From: JADJWR01 sp964509545
GTDB lineage: Bacteria; Pseudomonadota; Gammaproteobacteria; Burkholderiales; Burkholderiaceae_F
NCBI GenBank assembly: GCA_964509545.1
Contig: CAZDXQ010000029.1
Span: forward strand, 1 to 45,616
Direction of reading: 5' to 3'
DNA: 45,616 bases
Part shown: in pieces, positions 15,415 through 23,991 of the stretch
Layout of the letters: each line of letters opens with the position of its first letter
Position numbering within the stretch: the stretch's first letter is position 1
The notes under the pieces: generated by a model
What the model saw: the letters and a program-made list of their open reading frames with translations, nothing else
Told to the model about the DNA's origin: nothing
The model's database searches: none
Position numbers and translations under genes: made by a program

Positions 15415-16638
15415 ATGCGTTTCCGCTACGCCCACGCAACGCATCCCGACGGTGGCACGGCCGTCGAGTTGGGTCTGGCGCAGATCGCGGCGCAGGCAGC
15501 GAACGAATCGACGAGGCGCGGCGCCAATCTCGGCTTCGTCTACCTGACGGAAGCCTTGCAACCACAGGCGGACACAATCCTCACCCTGCTGAAGCTGCGC
15601 ACCGGCGTGGCCAACTGGGTGGGCGCCAGCGCCTCGGCGATCTGCGCCACCGGGATCGAGTCCATCGACGAGCCGGCGCTGGCGATCTTGCTCGGCCGCT
15701 TCGAACCCGGCAGCTTCAACGTCTTCTCCGGCGCCCAGCGGCCGCCGGCGCGGGGAACGCGCACCGACCGCGCCGTCGCCGCCGCCTACACCGCGCTCGT
15801 GCATGCGGACCCCTTTGCACCGGGGCTTCCCGGCCTGATCGAGGACATGGCGGACAAGGTCGAAAGCGGTCACCTGTTCGGCGGCCTGGCGAGCGGACGC
15901 GCACCGCCGCTGACGATCGCCGACCGCGTCCTGCGCGGCGGCCTGTCGGGCGTGGTGTTCGCCGCCGATGTGCCGCTCGTTTCCCGTGTCACCCAGGGCT
16001 GCCATCCGCTGCCGGGAAGCCGCCGGCGCACGATCACCGCTGGCGAGGACAATCTGATCACGACGCTCGATGACGAGCGCGCCTTCGACGCGCTGCTGCA
16101 GGACGCCGGCATCGTCGAGAACGTCGCCGCGCTCGATTCGAGCGAGCGCACGCGCGAGGCGCTGGCGCAGCTGAAGGTGCTCGGCCGCAGCGGCATGCTG
16201 TTCGTCGGCATCGACAATGGGCAGGGCACATCGCGGAGCCGCCCGCTGGGCGACGATTATCTGGTGCGCCCGGTGGTCGCCATCGATCCGTCACGCGGCG
16301 CGGTCGCCGTCGGCGCGCCGGTCGAGCGCGGCCAGAAGCTGCGCTTCTGCAGCCGCGACGAGGTCGCCGCGCGCAAGGACCTGACGCGGATCTGCTCCGA
16401 GATCCGTGACCACCTGCACGAACGCAGCGAACAGCAGCGCCGGCCCGTTGCTGCCAAGGGCGCCGTGTATGTCTCCTGCGTCGGCCGCGGTACGCACCTG
16501 TTCGGCGAGCAGAGCGAGGAGCTGCGCCTGATCGCGCAGCAGCTCGGCGACGTGCCCCTGGTCGGCTTCTACGCCAGCGGCGAGATCAGCGGCCGCAGCC
16601 TTTACGGCTACACCGGCGTGCTGACCGTGTTCTATTGA
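15415..16638 (+). CDS. FIST domain sensory protein
   Basis: A 407-residue cytoplasmic protein with a FIST N domain (about 30-220, including NLGFVYLTEALQPQ and GVANWVGASASAICATG) and a FIST C domain (about 240-400). The latter includes DYLVRPVVAIDPSRGAVAVG and the closing VGFYASGEISGRSLYGYTG. FIST domains are thought to sense small ligands, perhaps amino acids, and often feed histidine kinases or chemoreceptors. None of these is fused or adjacent here. It starts 6 nt after the PhaM-like gene, so the two form an operon. It converges on pilY1 with an 18-nt gap. Confidence 0.85.
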   Translation: MRFRYAHATHPDGGTAVELGLAQIAAQAANESTRRGANLGFVYLTEALQPQADTILTLLKLRTGVANWVGASASAICATGIESIDEPALAILLGRFEPGSFNVFSGAQRPPARGTRTDRAVAAAYTALVHADPFAPGLPGLIEDMADKVESGHLFGGLASGRAPPLTIADRVLRGGLSGVVFAADVPLVSRVTQGCHPLPGSRRRTITAGEDNLITTLDDERAFDALLQDAGIVENVAALDSSERTREALAQLKVLGRSGMLFVGIDNGQGTSRSRPLGDDYLVRPVVAIDPSRGAVAVGAPVERGQKLRFCSRDEVAARKDLTRICSEIRDHLHERSEQQRRPVAAKGAVYVSCVGRGTHLFGEQSEELRLIAQQLGDVPLVGFYASGEISGRSLYGYTGVLTVFY

Positions 16639-16656
16639 CGCAGGCGCCGTTTCGCT

Positions 16657-19600
16657 TCAGCGCGAGCGGTTCGGATACCAGTAGGTGCGGCGGCGCGTGT
16701 TGTCGACGGCGATCGGCGGCTTCGAGGCGCCGATCGATGAGCGGCTGCCGGCGTAGCTCGTATCGGGCGGCGCGCCGCCGATCAGGAAACGCTGGATCAC
16801 GCCGTTGCCGAGGTCGACCAGACCGGTCACCGGAGTCGAAGGCAGGCCACCGTTGAGCAGGTCGACCGAGGCCACGGTGCCGCAGAACAGCGGAACTGCG
16901 TAGGTGCGCGCGATGCCCAGGCTACCGCACTGGTTGTCGCTGCCCGAAGACGGCGTGTTGGTCGAAAACAGCGTCCGCCCGCCGATCGTCAGTCCGGCGT
17001 TGACCGTCTTCTCGCCCACAGCGGAGTACGGCAACGGGAAGAAGCAGCCCTTGGGACTGACAGCCGAGGCGTAGCTGGCGTGCGCGACGAGGTCGGCCGG
17101 CACCACCGGCGTCGTCACCGTCGGCGCGCCCTTGGTCCGCTTGGCGTCGAACAGCGTGATCAGGCCGTCCTGGGTGTTGGTGCGGTCGGTGCCGGTGTAA
17201 GGCTTGCGTCCGAGGAGCGGGTTTTCGCGGTCGCCGCTGCCGAACAGGATGCCGATCGTATTCTTGGTGACCACGACATCGGGTTCGTACAGGAACTTGC
17301 GTTCGGCGTCCGCCACGGCCAGCGCGGCCAGCCGCGTGATCACCCAGTCGGCCGGCGCGTCGTTGCCGGCGCCGTCCTCGAAGTCGATCCGGTACACATT
17401 GGCGCGCGCGTCGCCGAGGTAGGCGCGATCGACGTAGCCGTCGATGTCGATGTCGACCAGGGTCACGGCGCCCGGCACGCTGCCCAGCGTGCTCATGCTC
17501 TTGAGCAGCGCGCCGCTGTAGGCATCGAGCACCAGTACCGCATTGCCCATCGTCGTCGTTCCAGGCGGCGACACGTCCTCGGCGGCGGCGTCGTAGCCGG
17601 CGCCCATGATGATCACCGGATTGGCATGGCCCTTGAGCATCGCCAGTCGCGGCTCGGACCAGGTCTGGCCCAATGCCGCGAACTGCGCCGTGCCGAAACG
17701 CCACTTGAACTTGGGCGCGGCCGGGTCGGTCACGTCGAGGGCATAGATGAAACGGCCGCCGCGCCGCATCGCCACGTAGATCATCACCTGACCCGTGGTC
17801 GCGTTGCGCAGCACGGTGATCGGACCGTCGACGAAGTAGTCGCGCCGCGTTGCCGTCACGTCGGGATTGCTCGGGTACTTGATCTCCGGCCAGTTCTGGC
17901 GCAACCGGTTGAGCTTGCCGAACATTTCCTCGGGCACGAAGGCCCACAGCTCGCGCCCGGCGTTGGTGCCGGTCTGCTCGCCGTTAACCGCGCGCAGCGT
18001 GCCGTCGTTGGCACCGTAGAAGATGACCACGCCGGTGCTCCCGCCATAGTCGATCACCGCCGGCCGCGAATGCAGCACATCCCCGTGGATCGACGGCCGG
18101 ACAGTCGTCGACGGGCTGGTGCTCGGACCGGGTTCCTCGACGCCGGTGCCGGAGGCGACGTTGCTAGTGCCGCGCACCCAGTTGATCAGGTCGTCGCGCT
18201 CCGTCGTCGCCACGCCCAGTGCCGCGGCGGATACGTTGCCGTTACCGGTCGAGAACTGCGCCGTGCTGTCGGCGGACAGAACGGTGTTCGCGGCGCAGCC
18301 GACGCAGGTGTAGACGTTGCGCCCGGATTGGGCGGTGGCGAACGCCTCGCGCTGCCGCTGCGCCGCGCCGCCCTTCTCGGCCACGCCGCCGTCGGGCGAG
18401 TCCGAGCCTGGGTTGACGGAGCCGCGCGGCGCGTTGACCCAGAAGGTGCTCGAATTGGTCCAGAAGCTGACCGCGGTCGGTTCGACGAAGCCGCTGATCG
18501 TGCTGACCGCCTGGTTGCCCGCCGAATCGACGAGCGACAGCGTGTTCGAGCTGCTGTCAAAAGCGAACTTGAACTGCTTCATGTTGCCGTACCAGCGCGG
18601 CCGCATCAGTTCGTCCGGCCGGAACATGCCGATGAAGACCTGGTTCTTGTAGATGCCCTGCGTATTGACGCTGATCGGCAGCGCCGCCGAGGTAAAGACG
18701 TTGTTCGCGGACAGAATGCGGTCGAATGCGGCATCGATCGCGCCGGCGATGGCGCCGGGCCCCAGTGCCGGGAAGAAGTACGACGGGTAGCCGGCGCCGT
18801 TGATCACGCTCGGGCTGCCGCCATTGCGCGCCATGCTGTCGAGGTACGAGAAGAAGCCTGAAAACGGCGGCGTCGTCACGTTGTTCGGATCGCTGTTGGC
18901 GCCGATGACGCCGACGGCGAACGTGGTGATGCTCTGCACGCCTTCGCGGATGCTGAAGTCCAGGTTCAGCAGTTCGCGCGCATACTCGTCGCCCCAGCTG
19001 GCGAACAGGTTGCGTGTCGGATTGTTAACGCCGGCCGGCGCGGCAATGGCGGCGGTGTTGGTGCTGATCTGGCGCAGATACGACAGTTCGGCATCGACGA
19101 CCTGCGTCTGCGTGCCCGGGTTGCCGTTCGAGACGAAGATGATGAAGTTCTTGCCGCAGGAAGCGCTGGCCGGGCTGTTGTAGCGCGTCGGATCGGCGAG
19201 GAATGCTGTCGGGTCGTACTTCGACGTATTGCGTCCGAACTGAGGCGCGCCGCCCTTGAACCACAGATAGGCCTCGTACATGCCCAGCCCGACCTGTGGC
19301 GCCGAGTCGGCCGTGTCGGCGCCGCCGGTGCTGGTGATCGTCTTGATCTTGGTCTGCAGCGCCCCCTTGTTCAGCGGCGTCACCGCAGTGAAGGCGATGC
19401 GCGGGTACGTTCCGCTCTTCGTGCCCTCGGTGTTGAACAGCATGACACCGATACGCGCCACCGGCAGGCCGCCATTGGCGGCCGCCCTTGCCGCAAGCCG
19501 CTCGACCACGGTCACCAGCGCGCACAACTGCGCACCGGCCTTGGTCGACGAGTCCTGGTTCGGCAGCGGCAGTCCGGTATCCGGCCAGTGCGTGCACTGG

Positions 19601-19788
19601 CCGCTTGAAGGAATATTCGCGTTCCAGTTCGCTGAGTTGTCGATCATGAACAGCACGTTGGGCAGATCGGCCGCGCCCGGCGGCAGCGCGTAGATGTCGA
19701 TGTCCTCGGCACGCGCGCCGGAGATCCCGGCGAGCAGCGCGACCGCGCCGATCAACATGCGCCAGAAGCGCGGCAACGGGGCGCTCAT
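16657..19788 (-). CDS. pilY1: type IV pilus tip adhesin/assembly protein PilY1
   Basis: PilY1 primes pilus assembly with the minor pilins and acts as a tip adhesin and mechanosensor. The 1043-residue protein has a Sec signal peptide (LIGAVALLAGISGARA) and a von Willebrand A domain with a MIDAS-like D50-N-S52-A-N54. A C-terminal PilC-type beta-propeller includes a calcium loop, VDIDIDGYVDRAYLGD. The MIDAS motif is DxSxN rather than the canonical DxSxS. ATG 19788 is preceded by AGGAGA; a longer open frame upstream overlaps pilX and is rejected. It is the last gene of the minor pilin operon. Confidence 0.95.
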   Translation of the reverse strand: MSAPLPRFWRMLIGAVALLAGISGARAEDIDIYALPPGAADLPNVLFMIDNSANWNANIPSSGQCTHWPDTGLPLPNQDSSTKAGAQLCALVTVVERLAARAAANGGLPVARIGVMLFNTEGTKSGTYPRIAFTAVTPLNKGALQTKIKTITSTGGADTADSAPQVGLGMYEAYLWFKGGAPQFGRNTSKYDPTAFLADPTRYNSPASASCGKNFIIFVSNGNPGTQTQVVDAELSYLRQISTNTAAIAAPAGVNNPTRNLFASWGDEYARELLNLDFSIREGVQSITTFAVGVIGANSDPNNVTTPPFSGFFSYLDSMARNGGSPSVINGAGYPSYFFPALGPGAIAGAIDAAFDRILSANNVFTSAALPISVNTQGIYKNQVFIGMFRPDELMRPRWYGNMKQFKFAFDSSSNTLSLVDSAGNQAVSTISGFVEPTAVSFWTNSSTFWVNAPRGSVNPGSDSPDGGVAEKGGAAQRQREAFATAQSGRNVYTCVGCAANTVLSADSTAQFSTGNGNVSAAALGVATTERDDLINWVRGTSNVASGTGVEEPGPSTSPSTTVRPSIHGDVLHSRPAVIDYGGSTGVVIFYGANDGTLRAVNGEQTGTNAGRELWAFVPEEMFGKLNRLRQNWPEIKYPSNPDVTATRRDYFVDGPITVLRNATTGQVMIYVAMRRGGRFIYALDVTDPAAPKFKWRFGTAQFAALGQTWSEPRLAMLKGHANPVIIMGAGYDAAAEDVSPPGTTTMGNAVLVLDAYSGALLKSMSTLGSVPGAVTLVDIDIDGYVDRAYLGDARANVYRIDFEDGAGNDAPADWVITRLAALAVADAERKFLYEPDVVVTKNTIGILFGSGDRENPLLGRKPYTGTDRTNTQDGLITLFDAKRTKGAPTVTTPVVPADLVAHASYASAVSPKGCFFPLPYSAVGEKTVNAGLTIGGRTLFSTNTPSSGSDNQCGSLGIARTYAVPLFCGTVASVDLLNGGLPSTPVTGLVDLGNGVIQRFLIGGAPPDTSYAGSRSSIGASKPPIAVDNTRRRTYWYPNRSR

Positions 19789-19814
19789 CTCCGTTCTCCT
19801 GCGGTTACCCTGAC

Positions 19815-20390
19815 TCACGAGCAGTTGTTGCTGGCATCGACGCGGTCGGCACGCACCGCCACGCCCTGATTGACGGTCAGCGCGGCGCTGGTCACCGCGT
19901 CTGCCGCCGTCGCCGAAATGTTCCATTCGCTGTCGGCGCACTGCGACTCGCTGGCGTTGGCCGCCGCGCCGCCGGCGCCGCCGATAACCAGGATCGATCC
20001 GGCGGCGCCGAGGCCGCCGACGCAGCTGGCATCGCCGCTGCGCCGCTCGTCGAGTTCCGCCTGCGGTACCACGCGCAGCCGGTAGCAGGTCGGCAGGCCG
20101 ACCGTGACGTTCAGGTCGTCGGCGCCGTTGCCGTCGATGTCGACCGCCACCGGCGTGGCCGCGACCACGCCCGGCGTGCGCAGGAAATCGATGCTGCTGA
20201 TCGTCCGTTCGATGGCGAAGCTGGCGGCCGCCAGCACCTGCGCGCGACTTTGCGCATTGCCGACCAGCGCCAGCTGCTGGCCGCTGAGGCGATAGGCGGT
20301 CAGCACGACAAAGGCGACGATCACCAGGAAAACCAGCGCGATCAGCGCCGAGGCGCCGCGCTGCGCAGTGAAGGTCGGATGACGCGTCAT
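19815..20390 (-). CDS. pilX: minor pilin PilX
   Basis: A 191-residue minor pilin of the tip complex. It has a short leader ending QRG, then a hydrophobic helix (ASALIALVFLVIVAFVVLTA), and a C-terminal domain with four cysteines that may form disulfides. Position +5 of the mature protein is Ile rather than the Glu of major pilins, as expected for the PilX/GspK-type tip subunit. It overlaps pilW by ATGA and lies 26 nt before pilY1. Identity rests on gene order plus the pilin start; sequence alone would only say prepilin-like. Confidence 0.85.
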   Translation of the reverse strand: MTRHPTFTAQRGASALIALVFLVIVAFVVLTAYRLSGQQLALVGNAQSRAQVLAAASFAIERTISSIDFLRTPGVVAATPVAVDIDGNGADDLNVTVGLPTCYRLRVVPQAELDERRSGDASCVGGLGAAGSILVIGGAGGAAANASESQCADSEWNISATAADAVTSAALTVNQGVAVRADRVDASNNCS

Positions 20391-21427
20391 GGAAGCTCCC
20401 GTGCGCCGGCGACGTTCATCACGCGCACCAGCGTGGTGTGGATGTGCCGCTTGAAGCCGTCGTTCGCCGCTCCGAGCAGGCCGTTCAGCCCGACGTCGAA
20501 GGTCATCGTGTCGACGTGGCCGGGCGTGGTCTCACGGCTGCGGGCAATGATGTACAGGCGCACCGCGACGACGTTGGACCAGTCGTTGTCGGCGGCGCCG
20601 GCCACGCCGCTCAGTCCGGTCCGGTACTGGTCGGGCAGGCCGTCGTTGTCGGTATCGAAGCCGAACTCGAACTGCAGGTTCTCGATGCCGTCGACCACCG
20701 GTGTCAGCGCGATCGTGCCGGTTGGCGTCAGCTCGGCGCGCGTCAGCCGCGGCACGGTACCGGCGCCGCAGGTGCCCGGGCATTGGACGAAATACGTGCG
20801 CACCAGCATGCGCCGCGCCGGCGCGACGGTCGTGCAGTTGCGCGTGCGCAGGTCCATCGACGCGGCGCTGTCGGCAATCACAAACGGCTTGTTGACCGGA
20901 TCGGTGCCGCAGGTCGAGGCCTGAACGTGGATGCCGGCCGGCAGCGACGCCACGGGCGACGTGGCAAAGTCGAGCCGGCGCAAGGTCAGCATCGGCGTGC
21001 CGGCGCGGCGGTCGGTGATGCAGCCGGGTGTCGCGCCGGCGGCGCCGATGCCCACCAGCGGCCGCGGCGCCGTGGCCGGCGATGCCGCCCAGCCGAGCCC
21101 CGCCGCCGTCGTCGCGCAGGGATCCGCGTCCTGCCAGGCGAGCGCCGTGGTCCGCACTTCGCCGTAGTAACCTGCGGCGCGGATCTCCTCGGACAGCAAC
21201 TCCGCCGCATAGGTGGCGTTGTCGAACATCTGGCCGGCGTTCTCCAGGCCGCGCCTGTGATTGCTGGCCGGTCCGAAGTAAGAGGTGATCACCGCGATCA
21301 CGACCAGGCCCAGCGCGGTGCCGATCAGCAGTTCGAGCAGCGACACGCCACGCTGCCAATGCGACGTGCGTGCGCGCCGCGCCTGCGGGCGCGCCTGGGC
21401 AGTCCGGGCTTGCGTTGATTGCGTCAT
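20387..21427 (-). CDS. pilW: minor pilin PilW
   Basis: A 346-residue minor pilin. A 27-residue leader ends in QRG and the class III cleavage site is followed by VSLLELLIGTALGLVVIAV with Glu at +5. Downstream, ENAGQMFDNATYAAELLSEEIRAAGYYGE is the hallmark PilW helix in which a basic and acidic stretch precedes the globular domain. The leader is long and basic (RTAQARPQARRARTSHW), unlike the usual 6-10 residues. ATGA overlaps join it to pilV upstream and pilX downstream. Confidence 0.9.
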   Translation of the reverse strand: MTQSTQARTAQARPQARRARTSHWQRGVSLLELLIGTALGLVVIAVITSYFGPASNHRRGLENAGQMFDNATYAAELLSEEIRAAGYYGEVRTTALAWQDADPCATTAAGLGWAASPATAPRPLVGIGAAGATPGCITDRRAGTPMLTLRRLDFATSPVASLPAGIHVQASTCGTDPVNKPFVIADSAASMDLRTRNCTTVAPARRMLVRTYFVQCPGTCGAGTVPRLTRAELTPTGTIALTPVVDGIENLQFEFGFDTDNDGLPDQYRTGLSGVAGAADNDWSNVVAVRLYIIARSRETTPGHVDTMTFDVGLNGLLGAANDGFKRHIHTTLVRVMNVAGARELP

Positions 21428-21987
21428 GGCACGGGCGCGAGGTTGGCGATGCGCAGGGTGAAGGCGTAGACGCGGCGCTTGCTCTCGTCGTCAAACTGAC
21501 CCTGTCCGCAGTTGTTCTCGGGCGCCGCCGTCGGTACGAGCCCTTGCCAGGCCACCGCGACGACATAAGAGCGGTCGACCGCGGCGCCACCGGCGTCGGT
21601 CAGGCGGCGAATGCAGCCACGCGCGCCGAGGACGCTGCCGACCTGCGCGCCACCGTCGGCGGCCGTCATGCCGCGCAGCAGGTTGGTCCATTCGCACAGA
21701 TCGCGCGCCGCGCCGGCCGGCTGCACCGTGCAGTCCTGCACCGCGCCGCTGCTGTCCAGTTCGCCGGTCTGCACGTAGGTCTCGGCGTTGCGCCGGTTCG
21801 AGTTGATCCGGTCGACCATGTCCTGCACAAGCTGGATCACCTGCGCCCGCTGCAGCGCCTCGGTGCTCGACAGCGATGTCTTCATCTGCAGCCGCGCCAG
21901 GCCAAGGATGCCGAAGGCAAACAGGACGACCGCGATCAGCACTTCGAGCAGCGAGAAGCCGCGCTGCGGACGGCGGGCAAGGCTCAT
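21424..21987 (-). CDS. pilV: minor pilin PilV
   Basis: A 187-residue prepilin with leader MSLARRPQRG and mature start FSLLEVLIAVVLFAFGILGL (Glu at +5), then the QMKTSLSSTEALQRAQ helix typical of PilV/GspI-type minor pilins. I chose ATG 21987, which overlaps the fimT stop (ATGA), over an upstream in-frame start that would add 18 residues before the prepilin leader. It is one of the minor pilins that prime pilus assembly with PilY1. Confidence 0.9.
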   Translation of the reverse strand: MSLARRPQRGFSLLEVLIAVVLFAFGILGLARLQMKTSLSSTEALQRAQVIQLVQDMVDRINSNRRNAETYVQTGELDSSGAVQDCTVQPAGAARDLCEWTNLLRGMTAADGGAQVGSVLGARGCIRRLTDAGGAAVDRSYVVAVAWQGLVPTAAPENNCGQGQFDDESKRRVYAFTLRIANLAPVP

Positions 21988-22484
21988 GAACAGGCTCCCG
22001 CGCGGGAATGCGGCCGGCCGGCCAGATCGATGGTCACGCAACGCGGCGCGACCACCGCATCGCCGCGGCCGTCGCTGAACTGCAGGCTGACTTCGCCCGC
22101 TGCAGTGATGCGGCCGCTGCCGTCGAAGACGATCGTCGCCGGCGTCGTCGGCCCCGCCACCTGGCCGGCGTCGATGTCCTTGCGGTCGATCTGCACGCCG
22201 CCCGGCCCCGTCGCCGTCCAGCCGCGCCCCCAGTTGCTGGAACCACCGACGACCACGGCGCTGACGGTCACCTGTGCATTGCGCTTGATCGCCTCGCTGC
22301 GTGCGGTGACGAGGGTGGTCAGCAGGTCGCTGGCCACGGCACGCAGCCGCTGGCTCGAGGAAAAGGAGGAAAAGTTGGGCGCCGCCAGGGCGAGCAGGAT
22401 CGATACGATTGCCATCACGACAACCAGTTCCACCAGCGTGAAGCCGTCGCTGGCGGCGGGTGAGCGCAATCGTGTCCGTGCCAT
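21984..22484 (-). CDS. fimT: minor pilin FimT/GspH-like
   Basis: A 166-residue prepilin with cleavage after G14 and mature start FTLVELVVVMAIVSILLALA (Glu at +5). The GspH/FimT domain follows, with QRLRAVASDLLTTLVTARSEAIKRN, the pattern shared by pseudopilin GspH and FimT/FimU. Cysteines near the C terminus (PRCVTIDL, GACS) may form a disulfide. It begins 19 nt after the pilE-like gene and overlaps pilV by ATGA. Confidence 0.88.
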   Translation of the reverse strand: MARTRLRSPAASDGFTLVELVVVMAIVSILLALAAPNFSSFSSSQRLRAVASDLLTTLVTARSEAIKRNAQVTVSAVVVGGSSNWGRGWTATGPGGVQIDRKDIDAGQVAGPTTPATIVFDGSGRITAAGEVSLQFSDGRGDAVVAPRCVTIDLAGRPHSRAGACS

Positions 22485-22503
22485 TGGCGTCGGCTGCCCG
22501 TAT

Positions 22504-22917
22504 TTACTGCCAGCAGTTCGCCGGCGAACGCGTGCCGGCGCTCGTCAGCGACAGCGTGCCGCAGCCCTCGCTGGTCTGCGCGCCCTGCGGTGCAGCCGAG
22601 ATCGTGAATACCGGCGGCACCACGGCCGGGGCCGACATCGAGACGGTGTACTTGCCGGCGATGGAACTCGGCACCGTCAGGCCGAGGTCGCCGATGGTGG
22701 CGGCGTAGGCACGACGGTCGACGAGGCGCTGCTGCTGGCGCAGCGCGATTTCCATCAGGAACGCCTGCGCGTCGGCGCGCGTGCCGCGCTTGACGAATTC
22801 GGCGTAGCTGGGCAGGGCGATGACGACGAGAATGCCGATCACGGCGACCACCGCCATCAGTTCGACCAGCGTGAAGCCGCGCATTCCGGACCGTTCGGGC
22901 GACATTCGCAATGGCAT
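22504..22917 (-). CDS. pilE: PilE-like type IV pilin
   Basis: A 137-residue pilin that heads the cluster. The leader ends MRG and the mature start is FTLVELMAVVAVIGILVVIA (Glu at +5). The C-terminal domain holds a two-cysteine loop (EGCGTLSLTSAG...NCW). Its length suits a PilE-type minor or major pilin. Several in-frame starts exist (TTG 22932, ATG 22917, ATG 22905, ATG 22882); ATG 22917 is my choice, but the leader length is uncertain. Upstream to 23173 there is no gene. Confidence 0.85.
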   Translation of the reverse strand: MPLRMSPERSGMRGFTLVELMAVVAVIGILVVIALPSYAEFVKRGTRADAQAFLMEIALRQQQRLVDRRAYAATIGDLGLTVPSSIAGKYTVSMSAPAVVPPVFTISAAPQGAQTSEGCGTLSLTSAGTRSPANCWQ

Positions 22918-23125
22918 TTCAGCGACCTTCAAACACGACCTCGAAAAGATCCAACGCGAGCGAATCTTGCGTCGGAAAGCGGACGTGCAGAAGTGCGGCG
23001 CGCGCCCCTTAAGACGAGCGGCACCGCATGCCGATCAGCGGAACAGAAGTCGTAACGCCGCGCTAATCCGGCCAGACGACGGACGCGATCACGTGTTCAT
23101 CCCGACGGATTCATCCTTGCGGTAT

Positions 23126-23143
23126 GCATCGGTCGGCCGATGC
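23126..23143. terminator. hairpin downstream of the SDR gene
   Basis: GCATCGG-TCGG-CCGATGC is a perfect 7-bp stem with a 4-nt loop, about 30 nt past the SDR stop on the minus strand. No T-run follows. It lies in the 256-nt gap before pilE, which otherwise shows no gene and no clear promoter. Confidence 0.35.
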
Positions 23144-23173
23144 GCGCGTCCGTCGAAGGCAAGAACACGCCGC

Positions 23174-23974
23174 TCACATCACGTAATTCAGCCCGAGGCG
23201 GCCGCCGTCGGGATACAGCGTCGTGCCGGTCAGGTACGACGCGTCGTCGCTGGCCAGGAACACGGCGATGCGCGCGATTTCCGCCGGCTCGCCGAGCCGT
23301 CCCATCGGCGTGCGCGACAGGATCCGCGCCTTCGCCGCCTCGTTGGTCAGCACCGCCGTCTTCAGCATCTCGGTGGCGATCGAACCCGGCCCGATGCCGA
23401 CGACGCGGATGCCCTTGGGCGCAAGGCCGATCGCCATCACTTTGGTCAGCTGATTCAGCGCCCCCTTGCTGACCGTGTACGGGACCTGATTGGCGATCGC
23501 GAGCACTGCGTTGACGCTCGACATGTTGATGATCACGCCGCGGCTGGCCCCGCCTGCGCCGTCGGCGCGCGGCGCCTGCGCCAGCATCTGCCGCGCCGCC
23601 GCTTGCCCGCAAAGGAACGCGCCTTTCAGGTTGACGCGCAGCACGCGGTCGAAATCCTCCTCGGCGAGATCGACGAACTCCGCGGCATGCACGATGCCGG
23701 CGTTGTTGACCAGCACGTCGATCCGGCCGAAGTTCTCGACCGCGTGCGCCACCAGGCTGTCGGCATCGGCCCGCTCGCCGACATCGGCGCGGCAGAAGAT
23801 CGCCGTCCCGCCCGCGGCCGCGATGTCGCGCACCAGCGCCGTGCCGCCGACTTCGTTGACATCGGAGACGACGACAAGCGCGCCCTCGTCGGCGAAGGCC
23901 CGCGCGCAGGCGGCGCCGATGCCCTGCGCCGCGCCGGTGATCACCGCCACCCTCTGGTTCAGTTTCAACTGCAT
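23174..23974 (-). CDS. short-chain dehydrogenase/reductase
   Basis: A 266-residue classical SDR. The Rossmann motif TGAAQGIG is at 13-20, with VSDVNEVGG after strand two, NNAGIV for the third strand, the catalytic serine in MSSVNAVLAI, Tyr and Lys in YTVSKGAL and the late GPGSIATEM loop. It reads best as an NAD(P)-dependent alcohol dehydrogenase or 3-oxoacyl reductase-like enzyme; the substrate is not evident. ATG 23974 gives a normal family start. It lies 17 nt after the photolyase stop on the same strand, so it may be co-transcribed with it. Confidence 0.9.
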   Translation of the reverse strand: MQLKLNQRVAVITGAAQGIGAACARAFADEGALVVVSDVNEVGGTALVRDIAAAGGTAIFCRADVGERADADSLVAHAVENFGRIDVLVNNAGIVHAAEFVDLAEEDFDRVLRVNLKGAFLCGQAAARQMLAQAPRADGAGGASRGVIINMSSVNAVLAIANQVPYTVSKGALNQLTKVMAIGLAPKGIRVVGIGPGSIATEMLKTAVLTNEAAKARILSRTPMGRLGEPAEIARIAVFLASDDASYLTGTTLYPDGGRLGLNYVM

Positions 23975-23991
23975 CGCTGCCTCGCGCCGTC

